From contig NZ_LMND01000001.1 in NCBI RefSeq assembly GCF_001423265.1, positions 2,128 to 66,127 of the forward strand: DNA of 64,000 nucleotides, written 5' to 3'. Below are positions 8,294 through 17,492 of the stretch, piece by piece. The position numbers were made by a program, and so were the translations under genes. How positions within the stretch are numbered: position 1 is the first letter of the stretch; each line of letters starts with the position of its first letter. The notes below the pieces were generated by a model. It was not told the DNA's origin, made no database searches, and worked only from the letters and a program-made list of their open reading frames with translations. The stretch is from Methylobacterium sp. Leaf108. GTDB lineage: Bacteria; Pseudomonadota; Alphaproteobacteria; Rhizobiales; Beijerinckiaceae.

Positions 8294-9529
8294 CTACGGC
8301 CAGACCTTGATCGACAGGCGCTGGCTGAGGAGATCGCGGTCGGAGGTGACGGTGCAGCCCTCGGTCCTCAGAGTCACATAGGTGAGGAGCGCGGCGTCTC
8401 CGGCGTCGTCGAAGTTGCGGCCCTCGGCGGCCGGGTCGAGGAGCGATGGATAGGCGATGAGGCGTCCCGACGCGGTGCAGGCATCGTCGTAGAGGGTGGC
8501 ACCCGCCATCAGCAACCGCGGCTGGTCCCAGGCCAGGAGATCGCGCGAGCTCGTCCAGTAGAAGCCGGATCGCGGGAAGACCGCACTCGCCTTGGCCATG
8601 AAGACGGCGATCCACGCCCCCGTAGCCCGGTGCCGCACCACCGCGCCGACCGGGGTCGGAAAGGGTGCGACCGGCTTGCAGGCATCCGGTCCCGGCCGGG
8701 CCTTGCCGTAGGGGCCGGGGAAGCGGGCCTCGAACCCGATTCCGGTCCAGGCGCGCCAGCGGGCCGGATCGGAGGGGTCGTCGCTGCGGAACAGGCAGAC
8801 GCCGGCCTCCTGCGTCCGGCCGGGCTGCGACCAGCCGGTGGTCGAGGCGAAGACGTAGCGCCAGCGCCCGTCCGCGACGATGTTCGAAGGGTTGAAGAAC
8901 CCGCGATGCCGGTCCTGGTCGACCTCCTGCGCGAAGGGCGCTGCGGCCACCACCACCGGCGGCGTGGCGCGCCGGATGGTGCGACCGCCGTCCGTGGAGG
9001 AGGCCGCCACGATGCTGTTGTACCAGCACGCGAGATAGGCCGGCAGCCGGCAGCGCCCGGCGTGGGTGTTCGCCTGATATTCGTGGTGGAGCAGCGCCGC
9101 CACCGCCGTTCCGTCCTCGGTCCAGGTGGCGGTGACCCAGGAGCGGTCGTCGTAGCGGGCCGGATCGGCGTCACCCGCCGAATCGAGGACGACGGCGCAA
9201 TCGAGTTTCAGCCGGTCGAAGTCGGGGCCGCGCAGGGCGCGGTTGCGATAGTGCATGCCGAATAGCACGACCGTGCCGGCGGCATCGCGAAAGGCGCGGG
9301 CCGAGGCGTCGGGCACGTCGACCCCGTCGCAGGCGTCGCGCGTCGCGCGGAACAGGGGCTTGGGTGCGCCGATCAGGGTGAGGGCCGACAGCGGCGGGTC
9401 GCCCCTTGCCCATCCGGCATCGGGCCAGACGAGGTTTGCCAGGGCCACGACGAGGGCCGCGACGAGGGCCGCGACGATCCTCGGGGAACGACGAGCGCGC
9501 GCGGACGATCGGGGAAGCGGGCGCGTCAT
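8294..9529 (-). CDS. Secreted protein with sialidase-type Asp-box, unknown function
   Basis: 411 residues. An Arg-rich start and an Ala/Val-rich hydrophobic stretch (about 17-35) ending at WARGD look like a Sec signal peptide, so the product is probably exported. One clear Asp-box-like segment, SSTDGGRTI, and several blade-like stretches (SRDLLAWDQPRLL; RRATGAWIAVFM) suggest a beta-propeller of the sialidase/glycosidase superfamily. Cysteines are frequent, fitting a periplasmic or extracellular location. I do not recognise catalytic residues and give no enzymatic function. It stands alone between sod and the divergent NnrU-family gene. Confidence 0.6.
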   Translation of the reverse strand: MTRPLPRSSARARRSPRIVAALVAALVVALANLVWPDAGWARGDPPLSALTLIGAPKPLFRATRDACDGVDVPDASARAFRDAAGTVVLFGMHYRNRALRGPDFDRLKLDCAVVLDSAGDADPARYDDRSWVTATWTEDGTAVAALLHHEYQANTHAGRCRLPAYLACWYNSIVAASSTDGGRTIRRATPPVVVAAAPFAQEVDQDRHRGFFNPSNIVADGRWRYVFASTTGWSQPGRTQEAGVCLFRSDDPSDPARWRAWTGIGFEARFPGPYGKARPGPDACKPVAPFPTPVGAVVRHRATGAWIAVFMAKASAVFPRSGFYWTSSRDLLAWDQPRLLMAGATLYDDACTASGRLIAYPSLLDPAAEGRNFDDAGDAALLTYVTLRTEGCTVTSDRDLLSQRLSIKVWP

Positions 9530-9624
9530 TCTTGACCTGGAGCGGTTCCAGCCTGGACTTGCGCCCGAGTTTGCGGTCTGAACCCTTAACCTTCCGATTG
9601 GCCGACCACCGCCCCGAGACCTCC

Positions 9625-10233
9625 ATGACCTTCCTGATCCTCGGCCTCGTGCTGTTCCTGGGCACCCACGCCTTCACCATGCTGCGCTCCAAGCGCGCCA
9701 AGGTCATCGGCGAGGTCGGGGAGACCCGCTACAAGCTCGGGTACATGGTGCTGTCGCTGCTGGGCCTGGTGCTCGTCGGCTACGGTTTCGGCGTGTACCG
9801 GCAGGAGGGCATGATCCAGGTCTGGAACCCGCCTGTGTTCACCCGCCACCTCGCGCTGGTCCTCAACCTCCTGGCCTTCATCGCCCTCGCTTCGGCCTAC
9901 CTGCCCGGCCACATCCGCGCCAAGGCCAAGCACCCGATGCTGCTGGCCGTGAAGATCTGGGCGACCGCCCATCTCCTCGCCAACGGCGACCTCGGCGGCA
10001 TGCTCCTGTTCGGGGCCTTCCTCGCCTGGGCGGTGATCGCCCGCATCAGCGCCAAGCGCCGGGCCCGCAACCCCGCCGAGGCGGTGGCCCAGCACGGCGG
10101 CGCGGTGGCGGCACCGGCCGGCTGGCGCAACGATGCTATCGCCGTGGCGGTGGGCCTCGTGACCTGGTTCGTCTTCGCGAAGTACCTGCATCCGCTGCTC
10201 ATCGGCGTCGCGGCCTGGCCGGGGATGGCCTGA
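9625..10233 (+). CDS. NnrU-family integral membrane protein
   Basis: 202-residue, very hydrophobic protein with about six predicted membrane segments. The opening, about residues 1-15 with His and Phe near FLGTHAF, and the later GHIRAKAKHPML segment match the NnrU family, named after a gene needed for nitrite/nitric oxide reduction in Rhodobacter but widespread in non-denitrifiers. No nitrogen-oxide reductase genes are near, so the role here is unknown. The ATG at 9625 was preferred because upstream codons in frame read as non-membrane, arginine-rich sequence. Confidence 0.8.
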   Translation: MTFLILGLVLFLGTHAFTMLRSKRAKVIGEVGETRYKLGYMVLSLLGLVLVGYGFGVYRQEGMIQVWNPPVFTRHLALVLNLLAFIALASAYLPGHIRAKAKHPMLLAVKIWATAHLLANGDLGGMLLFGAFLAWAVIARISAKRRARNPAEAVAQHGGAVAAPAGWRNDAIAVAVGLVTWFVFAKYLHPLLIGVAAWPGMA

Positions 10234-10352
10234 GCGCGGCCGGCGTCGCGTCTGTCGCCAAGCCGCCCATGGTGTGCTAGGCGCAGGCCCCGACCATCGT
10301 GAGGTCGCCCGCCGCGGATGCCGCGGCAGGAGCTGACCTGTTATGAGACGAC

Positions 10353-11063
10353 ATGGCTGAGAACAACGAGTTCATCCGCGAGGTCAACGAGGACTATCGC
10401 CGCGATCAGGTCGCCGAGATCTGGCGCCGCTACAGTGCGCTGATCATCGCCCTGGCGGTGCTGGTGGTGGCCGGCGTCGGCGGCTGGCGCTACTGGCAGT
10501 CCGAGCAGCGGAGCCGGGCCGAGACGGCATCGGAATCGTTCGAGACCGCCAACCGGCTGGTGCGCGACGGCAAGGCCGAGGAGGCCGACAAGGCCTTCGC
10601 CGCGATCGAATCCCAGGCGCCGGCCGGCTATGCCCTGCTTGCACGCTTCCGCTCCGCCACCGAGACCGCCAAGCGCGACCAGGCCGCGGGTGCCGCCGAA
10701 TACGAGGCGCTGGGCGCCGACGCCAAGCTGAGCAACGGGCTGCGCGACCTCGCACGCCTGCGGGCGGCCCTGATCCGCCTCGACCTGCCCAACCCCGATC
10801 CGGCGCTCGCCAGCCTGCAGGGATTGGCCGCCCCCACCGGCGCGTTCCGGCACACCGCCCGCGAGATGCTGGGCCTGTCCGCGCTCAAGCGCGGCGATTA
10901 CGACGGGGCCGGCCGCTGGTTCGACCAGATCAGCGCCGATCCGCAGACGCCGCAGAACCTGCGCCAGCGCATCGAAGTCTATTCCGCCCTGGTGGCCGGC
11001 GGTCCGGTGACGGTGACCGAGGCGGTCCCGGCGCCGGCGGCCCCTCTCCCCGCGACGCGCTAG
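10353..11063 (+). CDS. Membrane-anchored tetratricopeptide-like protein (YfgM type)
   Basis: 236 residues: a cytoplasmic N-terminus with a basic/acidic patch, one membrane helix at about 28-47, then an alpha-helical TPR-like periplasmic region and a Pro/Ala-rich tail. Length, topology and position before der match YfgM-type proteins, which assist the Sec translocon and outer-membrane protein assembly in E. coli. In E. coli a bamB gene sits between yfgM and der; none is present here. A hairpin with arms CCGATT/AATCGG lies at about 11082-11098 after the stop. Confidence 0.75.
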   Translation: MAENNEFIREVNEDYRRDQVAEIWRRYSALIIALAVLVVAGVGGWRYWQSEQRSRAETASESFETANRLVRDGKAEEADKAFAAIESQAPAGYALLARFRSATETAKRDQAAGAAEYEALGADAKLSNGLRDLARLRAALIRLDLPNPDPALASLQGLAAPTGAFRHTAREMLGLSALKRGDYDGAGRWFDQISADPQTPQNLRQRIEVYSALVAGGPVTVTEAVPAPAAPLPATR

Positions 11064-11198
11064 GGCACTCCGCCTCTCCCTTGAGCCGATTGGCAAAATC
11101 GGTTTACCTGCTCCGTCGGCGGTCGAGAACCGGTCGGTCCCGCACCGGCCGTTTTCGCGTTTCCCGACCGACCGCCCCAACCTGAACTGGCCCACCCC

Positions 11199-12548
11199 AT
11201 GGATATGCCGACCGTCGCGATCATCGGACGGCCGAACGTCGGCAAGTCGACGCTGTTCAACCGGCTCGTCGGCAAGAAGCTCGCCCTCGTCGACGACCGG
11301 CCCGGCGTCACCCGCGACCGGCGCGAGGGCGACGTGAACTTCGGCGGCCTCGTGTTCCGGGTCATCGACACGGCCGGGCTCGAGGATGCGGATGCGGGCA
11401 CGCTGCTCGGGCGCATGCGCGCCCAGACCGAGGCGGCGATCATGGAGGCGGACGTCGTCCTCTTCGTGATCGATTCCCGCGCGGGCGTGCTGCCCGCCGA
11501 CCAGCCCTTCGCCGAACTCGTGCGCCGGGCCGGCTGCCCGGTCATCCTCATCGCCAACAAGGCGGAGGGCGGCGCCGGGCTCGGGGGCGCCTACGAGGCG
11601 TTCTCGCTGGGGCTCGGCGACCCGATCCCGTTCTCGGCCGAACACGGCGAAGGCATCGGCGAATTGCACGACGCCCTCATCGCCGCCCTCCCCGAACAGG
11701 ACGAGGACTATGACGAGGAGGGATCGGAGAAGTCGCTCAAGGTCGCCATCGTCGGCCGGCCCAACGCCGGCAAGTCGACCCTCATCAACACCATGCTCGG
11801 TGAAGACCGGCTTCTGGTGGGGCCCGAGGCCGGCATCACCCGCGATTCGATCTCGCTGGACTGGGACTGGCGCGGCCGCCGGATCAAGCTCCACGACACC
11901 GCCGGGATGCGCCGGCGCGCCCGCATCGACGACAAGCTCGAGAAGCTCGCGGTCTCCGACGGCCTGCGTGCGGTGCGGTTCGCCGAGGTGGTGGTGGTGC
12001 TCCTGGACGCCACCATCCCGTTCGAGAAGCAGGACCTCACCATCGTCGACCTCGTCGAGAGCGAGGGCCGCTCCCTCGTCATCGGCCTCAACAAGTGGGA
12101 TCTGGTGGCAGACCAGAACGGCCTGTTGAAGACCCTGCGCGAGGATTGCACCCGGCTGCTGCCGCAGGTGCGCGGCGTCTCCGTCATCCCGCTGTCGGGC
12201 CTCGCCGGCCAGGGCATCGACAAGCTGATGCAGGCGGTGGTGGACGCCGCCGATGTGTGGAGCCGGCGCATCTCGACCTCGCGGATCAACGACTGGCTCA
12301 ACGAGGCGACCCAGCGAAACCCGCCCCCGGCCGTGGCGAGCCGGCGCATCAAGATCCGCTACGCCACCCAGGTGAAGGCGCGCCCGCCGCATTTCGCCCT
12401 GTTCGGCAACCAGCTCGACGGCCTGCCGAAATCCTACACCCGCTACCTCGTCAACAACTTGCGCGAGGCGTTCGACCTGCCCGGCACCCCGATCCGCCTG
12501 TCGCTACGGACGTCGAAGAACCCGTTCGACAAGGAGAACAAGGGCTAG
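11199..12548 (+). CDS. der: Ribosome assembly GTPase Der (EngA)
   Basis: 449 residues with the family's hallmark of two tandem GTPase domains and a C-terminal KH-like domain. The first P-loop is GRPNVGKST (residues 10-18) with DTAGLED as switch II; the second is GRPNAGKST (from about 186) with DTAGMRRRA and the base-specificity motif NKWD. Der is essential for late 50S subunit maturation. The preceding 135-bp gap suggests its own promoter. The stop is only nine bases from the end of the convergent ybdK-like gene. Confidence 0.96.
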   Translation: MDMPTVAIIGRPNVGKSTLFNRLVGKKLALVDDRPGVTRDRREGDVNFGGLVFRVIDTAGLEDADAGTLLGRMRAQTEAAIMEADVVLFVIDSRAGVLPADQPFAELVRRAGCPVILIANKAEGGAGLGGAYEAFSLGLGDPIPFSAEHGEGIGELHDALIAALPEQDEDYDEEGSEKSLKVAIVGRPNAGKSTLINTMLGEDRLLVGPEAGITRDSISLDWDWRGRRIKLHDTAGMRRRARIDDKLEKLAVSDGLRAVRFAEVVVVLLDATIPFEKQDLTIVDLVESEGRSLVIGLNKWDLVADQNGLLKTLREDCTRLLPQVRGVSVIPLSGLAGQGIDKLMQAVVDAADVWSRRISTSRINDWLNEATQRNPPPAVASRRIKIRYATQVKARPPHFALFGNQLDGLPKSYTRYLVNNLREAFDLPGTPIRLSLRTSKNPFDKENKG

Positions 12549-12557
12549 ACGGGCGGC

Positions 12558-13691
12558 TCAGGCGGCGGTCGCACCGGCCGTCGTCTTCGCCAGCCAGTCC
12601 ACTACGGCGTCGAGGGCCTGCCGGTCGCTGCGGTCGCCCTTTCGGGCCGCCTCGAACACGCCGATCTGGTTCTCGGCGCTGGTGCCCTCGGTCAGGATCG
12701 CGCGGGTCCTTTCGATCTCCGGGCCGCAGCCCAAGGCGTCGGCGTCCGCATCGACGAGGGCGAGGACGCGGTCCAGGGCCTCGGCGAAGGGTAGGGCGTC
12801 CTCGCTCGCCTCGTCGATCAATTCGGCGTCGGTGCCGCTGCGCTGGGCCCGCCACAGGTTCTCCTCCGCCAGCGCCCGCGAGACCCCGTCGAGGGAGTCG
12901 TTGAGGTCGGGCCGGCGGATTACGAGGCGCACGAGGCAACGGAACAGGGCGGCGATGGCCAGCGCGTCCTCCAGCCGCGTGCAGGAATCGGCGATGCGCA
13001 GTTCCAGGGTCGGGAACTTGATCGAGGGGCGCAGGGACCACCACAGGAAGCTTGCGTCCGCGATCGACCCGGCCGCGGTCATGATGCGCAGATAGCGTTC
13101 GTAATCCTGCGGGGACCCGATCAGCGGCGGCAGCCCGGTGCGGGGCAACTCGCCGAAGGCGCTCAGGCGATAGGCGGTCAGCCCCGTCGGGGCCCCTTGC
13201 CAGAACGGCGAGGAGGCCGACAGCGCCAGCAACAGGGGCTGGAACGGCAGCAGCCGGTTCATGAGGTCGATGCGCGCCTTCGGGTCGGGCACCTCGACAT
13301 GGACATGCATGCCGCAGATCAGGCTGCGCCGCCCGGCGAGCCCGACATCGCGCAGGATGCCGCGGTAGCGGTCGCCCTTCGTGGGCACCTGCCGCGCCCA
13401 TTCGGCGACCGGGTGCGTGCCGGCGGCAAAGACCAGAAGGTCGTGCCTGCCAGCGAGGGCGGCGAGTGCGGAGCGCCGGCCGGCCAGGATCTCGCGTGCC
13501 TCTCCGAAATCCGTGGACGGCGGCGTGCAGACCTCGATCTGGCTCTGCAGCAGCTCCTGCCCGATCTCGGGCAGCCTGTCGCCGGCCTCCTCATGGAAGG
13601 CCGTCACCGACCGGCGCGGGGTGCCGCGGGTCTCGGCATCGGCCAGGAAATATTCCTCCTCGATGCCGAAGCGATAGCTGTGTGCGGTCAT
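12558..13691 (-). CDS. Carboxylate-amine ligase, YbdK family
   Basis: 377 residues, the usual length of YbdK-type glutamate-cysteine ligase-like enzymes. Typical elements are FGIEEEYFL at the N-terminus (the acidic metal-binding strand), the CGMHVHV strand and the ELRIAD strand near residue 225. E. coli YbdK has only weak glutamate-cysteine ligase activity and the true substrate is uncertain, so I do not name this gshA. It is convergent with der; a structured repeat lies upstream of its start. Confidence 0.85.
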   Translation of the reverse strand: MTAHSYRFGIEEEYFLADAETRGTPRRSVTAFHEEAGDRLPEIGQELLQSQIEVCTPPSTDFGEAREILAGRRSALAALAGRHDLLVFAAGTHPVAEWARQVPTKGDRYRGILRDVGLAGRRSLICGMHVHVEVPDPKARIDLMNRLLPFQPLLLALSASSPFWQGAPTGLTAYRLSAFGELPRTGLPPLIGSPQDYERYLRIMTAAGSIADASFLWWSLRPSIKFPTLELRIADSCTRLEDALAIAALFRCLVRLVIRRPDLNDSLDGVSRALAEENLWRAQRSGTDAELIDEASEDALPFAEALDRVLALVDADADALGCGPEIERTRAILTEGTSAENQIGVFEAARKGDRSDRQALDAVVDWLAKTTAGATAA

Positions 13692-13785
13692 GGGGAACCT
13701 TCGCGTATGGCCTGAGCGTCAACTCGGGACGATGGCCATCGTGCCGCGCGGCACCGAAACCCAATTCAGTCGGACTGGCTCATGC

Positions 13786-13888
13786 AAAATCCGTTCGATT
13801 GCTTCGCAATGCGGATTTCGGCTTCGCTCAGGCGCCGCATGGGCTTGCCGATACGGTCACCGCTTTCATCAAGCGGCAGACCGCATCA
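13786..13888 (+). repeat. Structured intergenic repeat, copy 1 (two hairpins)
   Basis: Hairpin A has AAATCCG (13787-13793) pairing with CGGATTT (13812-13818) and an inner ATTGC-TTC-GCAAT (13798-13810). A conserved linker follows, with GGCTTCGCTCAG at 13820-13831. Hairpin B has GGTC (13855-13858) pairing with GACC (13879-13882) and CCGCTT (13860-13865) pairing with AAGCGG (13871-13876). The 3' end overlaps the stop codon of the DHFR gene. A second copy with compensatory base changes is at 52137-52240. Confidence 0.75.
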
Positions 13889-14296
13889 GCCCTCCCGCAA
13901 CGCCCCGCCCACCAGCCAGGCCGGGTCGAACCAGCGGTCGGCCTCGCCGTCGTACGGCAGGCGCGTGACGTCCCAGTGCTGGATGTAGCGCGCGTAGACG
14001 TTCCAGACCGCGATGCCGCCGCCCACGAAGATGCGCCGGCCGGGATAGCGGGCCAGCACCGCCTCGGGGTCTTCGTGGCTGCGGATCACGTCGATGGTGC
14101 GATCCTGAAAGGCGAAGGCCGGCACCGACGCGATGGTCTTGGGGCCGGCGATCAGCACATGGCCCATGGTGAGGGCGAAGAACCGCGTCACGTCCTCGAC
14201 GAACAGCGGGTCGGTGTTGCCCTCCCAGGGCAACTGCCCGTTCAGGCCGAGCTGGCCCCGCAACCCGATGGCACAGATGCAGCGGACGTCGATCAT
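13886..14296 (-). CDS. Short dihydrofolate reductase-like protein
   Basis: 136 residues, compared with about 160 for typical FolA. The N-terminal strand and Met20-type loop are recognisable (CAIGLRGQLGLNGQLPW), followed by an acidic helix start (VEDVTRFF) that would supply the catalytic carboxylate, and the glycine-rich FVGGGIAVW strand for NADPH. The usual MGRxTW segment is replaced by IAGPKTI, so the arginine that normally contacts the NADPH 2'-phosphate is absent. No thymidylate synthase is adjacent. It could be a divergent FolA or a DHFR-fold reductase with another role. The ATG at 14296 is chosen because upstream in-frame sequence is a shadow of the neighbouring SDR. Confidence 0.7.
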   Translation of the reverse strand: MIDVRCICAIGLRGQLGLNGQLPWEGNTDPLFVEDVTRFFALTMGHVLIAGPKTIASVPAFAFQDRTIDVIRSHEDPEAVLARYPGRRIFVGGGIAVWNVYARYIQHWDVTRLPYDGEADRWFDPAWLVGGALREG

Positions 14297-14337
14297 CGTG
14301 GGGACCTGGCTAGCCTGTCGTCGTGGAACACCACCGG

Positions 14338-15090
14338 TCAGGCCGGCGGCTGGAACGCCACGACACGGTCGGTGGGAAAGTCGTAGATCTTGCCGGAGTC
14401 CGACCAATCGGGCCGCGCCAGCCGCACGAAGGCCGGGGCGAGGTCGTCGGGCGTCTTGAGGGTGGCGGCATCCTCGCCCGGCATCGCGGCCTTGCGCATG
14501 GCCGTGCGCAGGGGGCCGGGATTGAGGAGCATGGCCCGCACCGGCGTCGTCTCGGTCTCGGCGGCGTAGGTCCGCACCAGGGCGTCGAGGGCGGCCTTCG
14601 ACACGGCATAAGCCCCCCAATAGGCGCGGCACTTGTGGGCCGCGCCGGAGGTCACGAACACCGCCCGCCCGGCATCGGAGGCCCGCAACAGGGGATCGAG
14701 CGAGCGGAGCAGGCGCCAGTTGGCCGTCACGTTGATGGCCATCACCTGGTCCCAGGCCTTGGGCGTCACATGGCCCAGCGGCGTCAGGTTGCCGAGGATG
14801 CCGGCGTTGCCGACCAGGATGTCGAGGCGCCGCCAGCGCTCGTAGATCGCCGCGCCCAGGCGGTCGATGCCGTCGTAATCGGTGAGGTCGAGCGGCACCA
14901 GGGTGGCGCTCGATCCCGCCGCCGTCACGGCGTCGTCGAGCTCCTCGAGGCCGCCATGCGTACGCGCCACGGCGACGACATGCGCGCCGGCCTGCGCCAG
15001 GGCCAGGGCCGCCGCACGGCCGATGCCGCGGGAGGCACCGGTGACGACGGCGACGCGGCCGGAGAGCGGCTTGTCGGAGGACGCGGTCAT
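14338..15090 (-). CDS. Short-chain dehydrogenase/reductase
   Basis: 250-residue classical SDR. The cofactor motif TGASRGIG is near residues 17-24, the NAG motif is in VGNAGILG, and the active site comprises the Ser of FVTSGAA with Tyr-x-x-x-Lys in YAVSK. The Arg after TGAS suggests NADP(H). The substrate cannot be inferred from sequence. It follows purF closely on the same strand (seven bases between them), so it is probably part of a cvpA-purF-SDR transcript that may continue to the DHFR-like gene 41 bp further on. Confidence 0.88.
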   Translation of the reverse strand: MTASSDKPLSGRVAVVTGASRGIGRAAALALAQAGAHVVAVARTHGGLEELDDAVTAAGSSATLVPLDLTDYDGIDRLGAAIYERWRRLDILVGNAGILGNLTPLGHVTPKAWDQVMAINVTANWRLLRSLDPLLRASDAGRAVFVTSGAAHKCRAYWGAYAVSKAALDALVRTYAAETETTPVRAMLLNPGPLRTAMRKAAMPGEDAATLKTPDDLAPAFVRLARPDWSDSGKIYDFPTDRVVAFQPPA

Positions 15091-15097
15091 GGGGATC

Positions 15098-16588
15098 TCA
15101 ATCGGCTTCGGCGAGCATGGCCAGGCGCCGCGGCCCGGCTACCGCCAGATCGGTCAGGGCGGTGGGATAGTCGCCGGTGAAGCAATGGTCGGTGTACTGC
15201 GGACAGGCGGGGTCGCGCGCCTCCTCCCCCATCGCCCGGTAGAGTCCGGCGATGGACAGGAAGGCCAGCGAATCGGCACCGATGTAGCGGCGCATGCCCT
15301 CGAGGTCGTGGGTGGCGGCGAGCAGCTTCTCGCGCTCGGGCGTGTCGATGCCGTAGAAGTCGGGGTAGGTGATCGGCGGCGAGGCGATGCGGAAATGCAC
15401 CTCGCGGGCGCCGGCCTCGCGCATCATGCGCACGATCTTCACCGAGGTGGTCCCGCGCACGAGGCTGTCGTCGACGAGCACGATGCTCTTGCCCTCGACG
15501 GCGGCCCGGTTGGCCGAGTGCTTCATGCGCACGCCGAGCTCTCGCACCGACTGGGTCGGCTGGATGAAGGTCCGTCCGACGTAGTGGTTGCGGATGATGC
15601 CCATCTCGTAGGGCAGGCCGGTCTCCTGCGCGAAGCCCAGCGCCGCCGGCACGCCGGAATCCGGCACCGGGATGACGATGTCGGCATCCGCCGGCGACTC
15701 GCGGGCGAGTTCGACGCCGATGTTCTTGCGCACCGCGTAGACGCTCTTGCCGTTCACGACGGAATCGGGCCGCGCAAAATAGATGTACTCGAAGATGCAC
15801 GGGCGCATCGGCTGGGGCGGAGCGAACCGGATCGACTCGATCCCCTCTTCGGAGATCACCACGATCTCGCCGTTCTCGATGTCGCGGATGAACTTGGCGC
15901 CGATGATGTCCAGCGCGCAGGTCTCGGAGGCGAGGATATAGCGGCCGTCGAGTTCGCCGAGCACCAGCGGACGGATGCCGAGGGGGTCGCGGGCACCGAT
16001 GAGCTTCTTGTTGGTCAGCGCCACGATGGCATAGGCGCCTTCGATCCGACGCAGAGCCTCGGTGAAGCGCTCGACGATGCGCGGGGCGCGCGAGCGCGCG
16101 GCCAGATGCAGGATCACCTCGGTGTCGGAGGTCGACTGGGTGATGGCGCCCTCGCGGACCAGGTCGCGGCGGATGGTGAGGGCGTTGGTGAGGTTGCCGT
16201 TGTGCGCCACAGCCAGGCCGCCGCTGGCGAGTTCGGCGAAGAGCGGCTGCACGTTTCTGAGGATCGTGCCCCCTGTCGTCGAATAGCGGACGTGGCCGAT
16301 GGCGGCCGAGCCCTCCAGGTGCTCGATGGTCGAGCGGTCTGAGAACGAGTCGCCGACGAGGCCGGGGCGCCGCTCGGAATGGAACACCGCCCCATCGAAG
16401 GAGACGATGCCCGCCGCCTCCTGGCCCCGGTGCTGCAGGGCATGCAGCCCCAGCGCCACGATGGCCGAGGCGTCCGGGTGCCCGAAGATGCCGAAGACGC
16501 CGCATTCCTCGCGCAGCGTGTCGCCGTCGCGGTCCATCCCGTCCACCGTCCGGTGGGAGGAACGGGAAGTGGCTGATCGATCGGACAT
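15098..16588 (-). CDS. purF: Amidophosphoribosyltransferase PurF
   Basis: 496 residues. First committed step of purine synthesis: glutamine and PRPP give 5-phosphoribosylamine. It is an N-terminal nucleophile amidotransferase; Cys29 in EECGVFGIFG should become the free N-terminus after propeptide cleavage. The PRPP-binding loop is VLVDDSLVRGTTS in the C-terminal domain. The start at 16588 (MSDRS) gives a 28-residue propeptide; a GTG or ATG further up would make it longer, and the ribosome-binding site is weak. It follows cvpA on the same strand, a very common pairing. Confidence 0.95.
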   Translation of the reverse strand: MSDRSATSRSSHRTVDGMDRDGDTLREECGVFGIFGHPDASAIVALGLHALQHRGQEAAGIVSFDGAVFHSERRPGLVGDSFSDRSTIEHLEGSAAIGHVRYSTTGGTILRNVQPLFAELASGGLAVAHNGNLTNALTIRRDLVREGAITQSTSDTEVILHLAARSRAPRIVERFTEALRRIEGAYAIVALTNKKLIGARDPLGIRPLVLGELDGRYILASETCALDIIGAKFIRDIENGEIVVISEEGIESIRFAPPQPMRPCIFEYIYFARPDSVVNGKSVYAVRKNIGVELARESPADADIVIPVPDSGVPAALGFAQETGLPYEMGIIRNHYVGRTFIQPTQSVRELGVRMKHSANRAAVEGKSIVLVDDSLVRGTTSVKIVRMMREAGAREVHFRIASPPITYPDFYGIDTPEREKLLAATHDLEGMRRYIGADSLAFLSIAGLYRAMGEEARDPACPQYTDHCFTGDYPTALTDLAVAGPRRLAMLAEAD

Positions 16589-16718
16589 GCTGTTGCCGTT
16601 TCCCCGTCGGCCGCGCGGCTCACCAGGACAGGCGGCCGGGCGCAGCCTCAAGACCTTGCGTCACGAAACCGTTATGTCGTCGATCGGTAGGGCGCAACCA
16701 AGCCCGGTTTCTTGCAGG

Positions 16719-17339
16719 TCAGCGTCGCGTCGCGGGCGCGGCTTGAGCCGGCTTCTCGGCATCGCTGCGGCGCTGGACCGGCGCCTCGCCCTCCGCAGCC
16801 GCATCGGCCGGCTCGGTCGCCCCATCGGCCTTGGGCTTCTTGAACTGCTTGAGGATCCCCTCCGGATTCTCCGGCAATTGCGCCACCAGCGCGTCGCCGG
16901 ACCTCTCGAGGAGGGGGCGGCTCTTGGCGGTGGCGGCCCAGTCCGGCATCTTGCCCTGCACCAGCCAGGCCAGGAACACCCAGCCGATCACGCAGATCAG
17001 GAAGCCGCGGCCGGCGCCGAAGATCAGCCCCAGCGAGCGGTCGACCGCGCCGATCCGCGAATCGAGGATCATGTCCGAGATCTTCACGGTGATGATCGAG
17101 ACGACGATCAGGGTGCCGAGGAAGATCGCGGCGATGGAGGCGACGAGGGCCACCGTGGCGTTGGTGACGTGCTGGCCGACCATCGGCAGGACGAGGGGGT
17201 AGAACTTCCAGGCCACGGCCGCCGCGGCGACCCAGGCGATGATCGCCAGGACCTCACGGGTGGCCCCCCGCACGGCCGCGAGGAGGGCGGAGATCGCGAC
17301 GATCCCCAGAACGGCGAGGTCCAGAATGGAAAACGGCAT
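16719..17339 (-). CDS. cvpA: CvpA-family membrane protein
   Basis: 206 residues with four hydrophobic segments in the first 150 residues and a polar, Lys/Ala/Glu-rich cytoplasmic tail. Family features are the opening LDLAVLGIVAISALLAAVRG and the RGFLICVIGWVF helix. CvpA is named for colicin V production in E. coli and is linked to envelope homeostasis; it is usually encoded next to purF, as here. The gap to radA on the same strand is 153 bp. Confidence 0.88.
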   Translation of the reverse strand: MPFSILDLAVLGIVAISALLAAVRGATREVLAIIAWVAAAAVAWKFYPLVLPMVGQHVTNATVALVASIAAIFLGTLIVVSIITVKISDMILDSRIGAVDRSLGLIFGAGRGFLICVIGWVFLAWLVQGKMPDWAATAKSRPLLERSGDALVAQLPENPEGILKQFKKPKADGATEPADAAAEGEAPVQRRSDAEKPAQAAPATRR

Positions 17340-17492
17340 CGACGACGCTGGTCACAAGGGGGCAGAGCGGCGACGATCGATGGCGTTGCGGCTGCCCCGT
17401 GCCGCGCCGACTGTATACCGTGCCGGATCAGGCCCGTCACCCTCCGCCGCGAAACGCAGGCGGGAGGGTCGTGGCCGAACGGTCGCGAAGGT

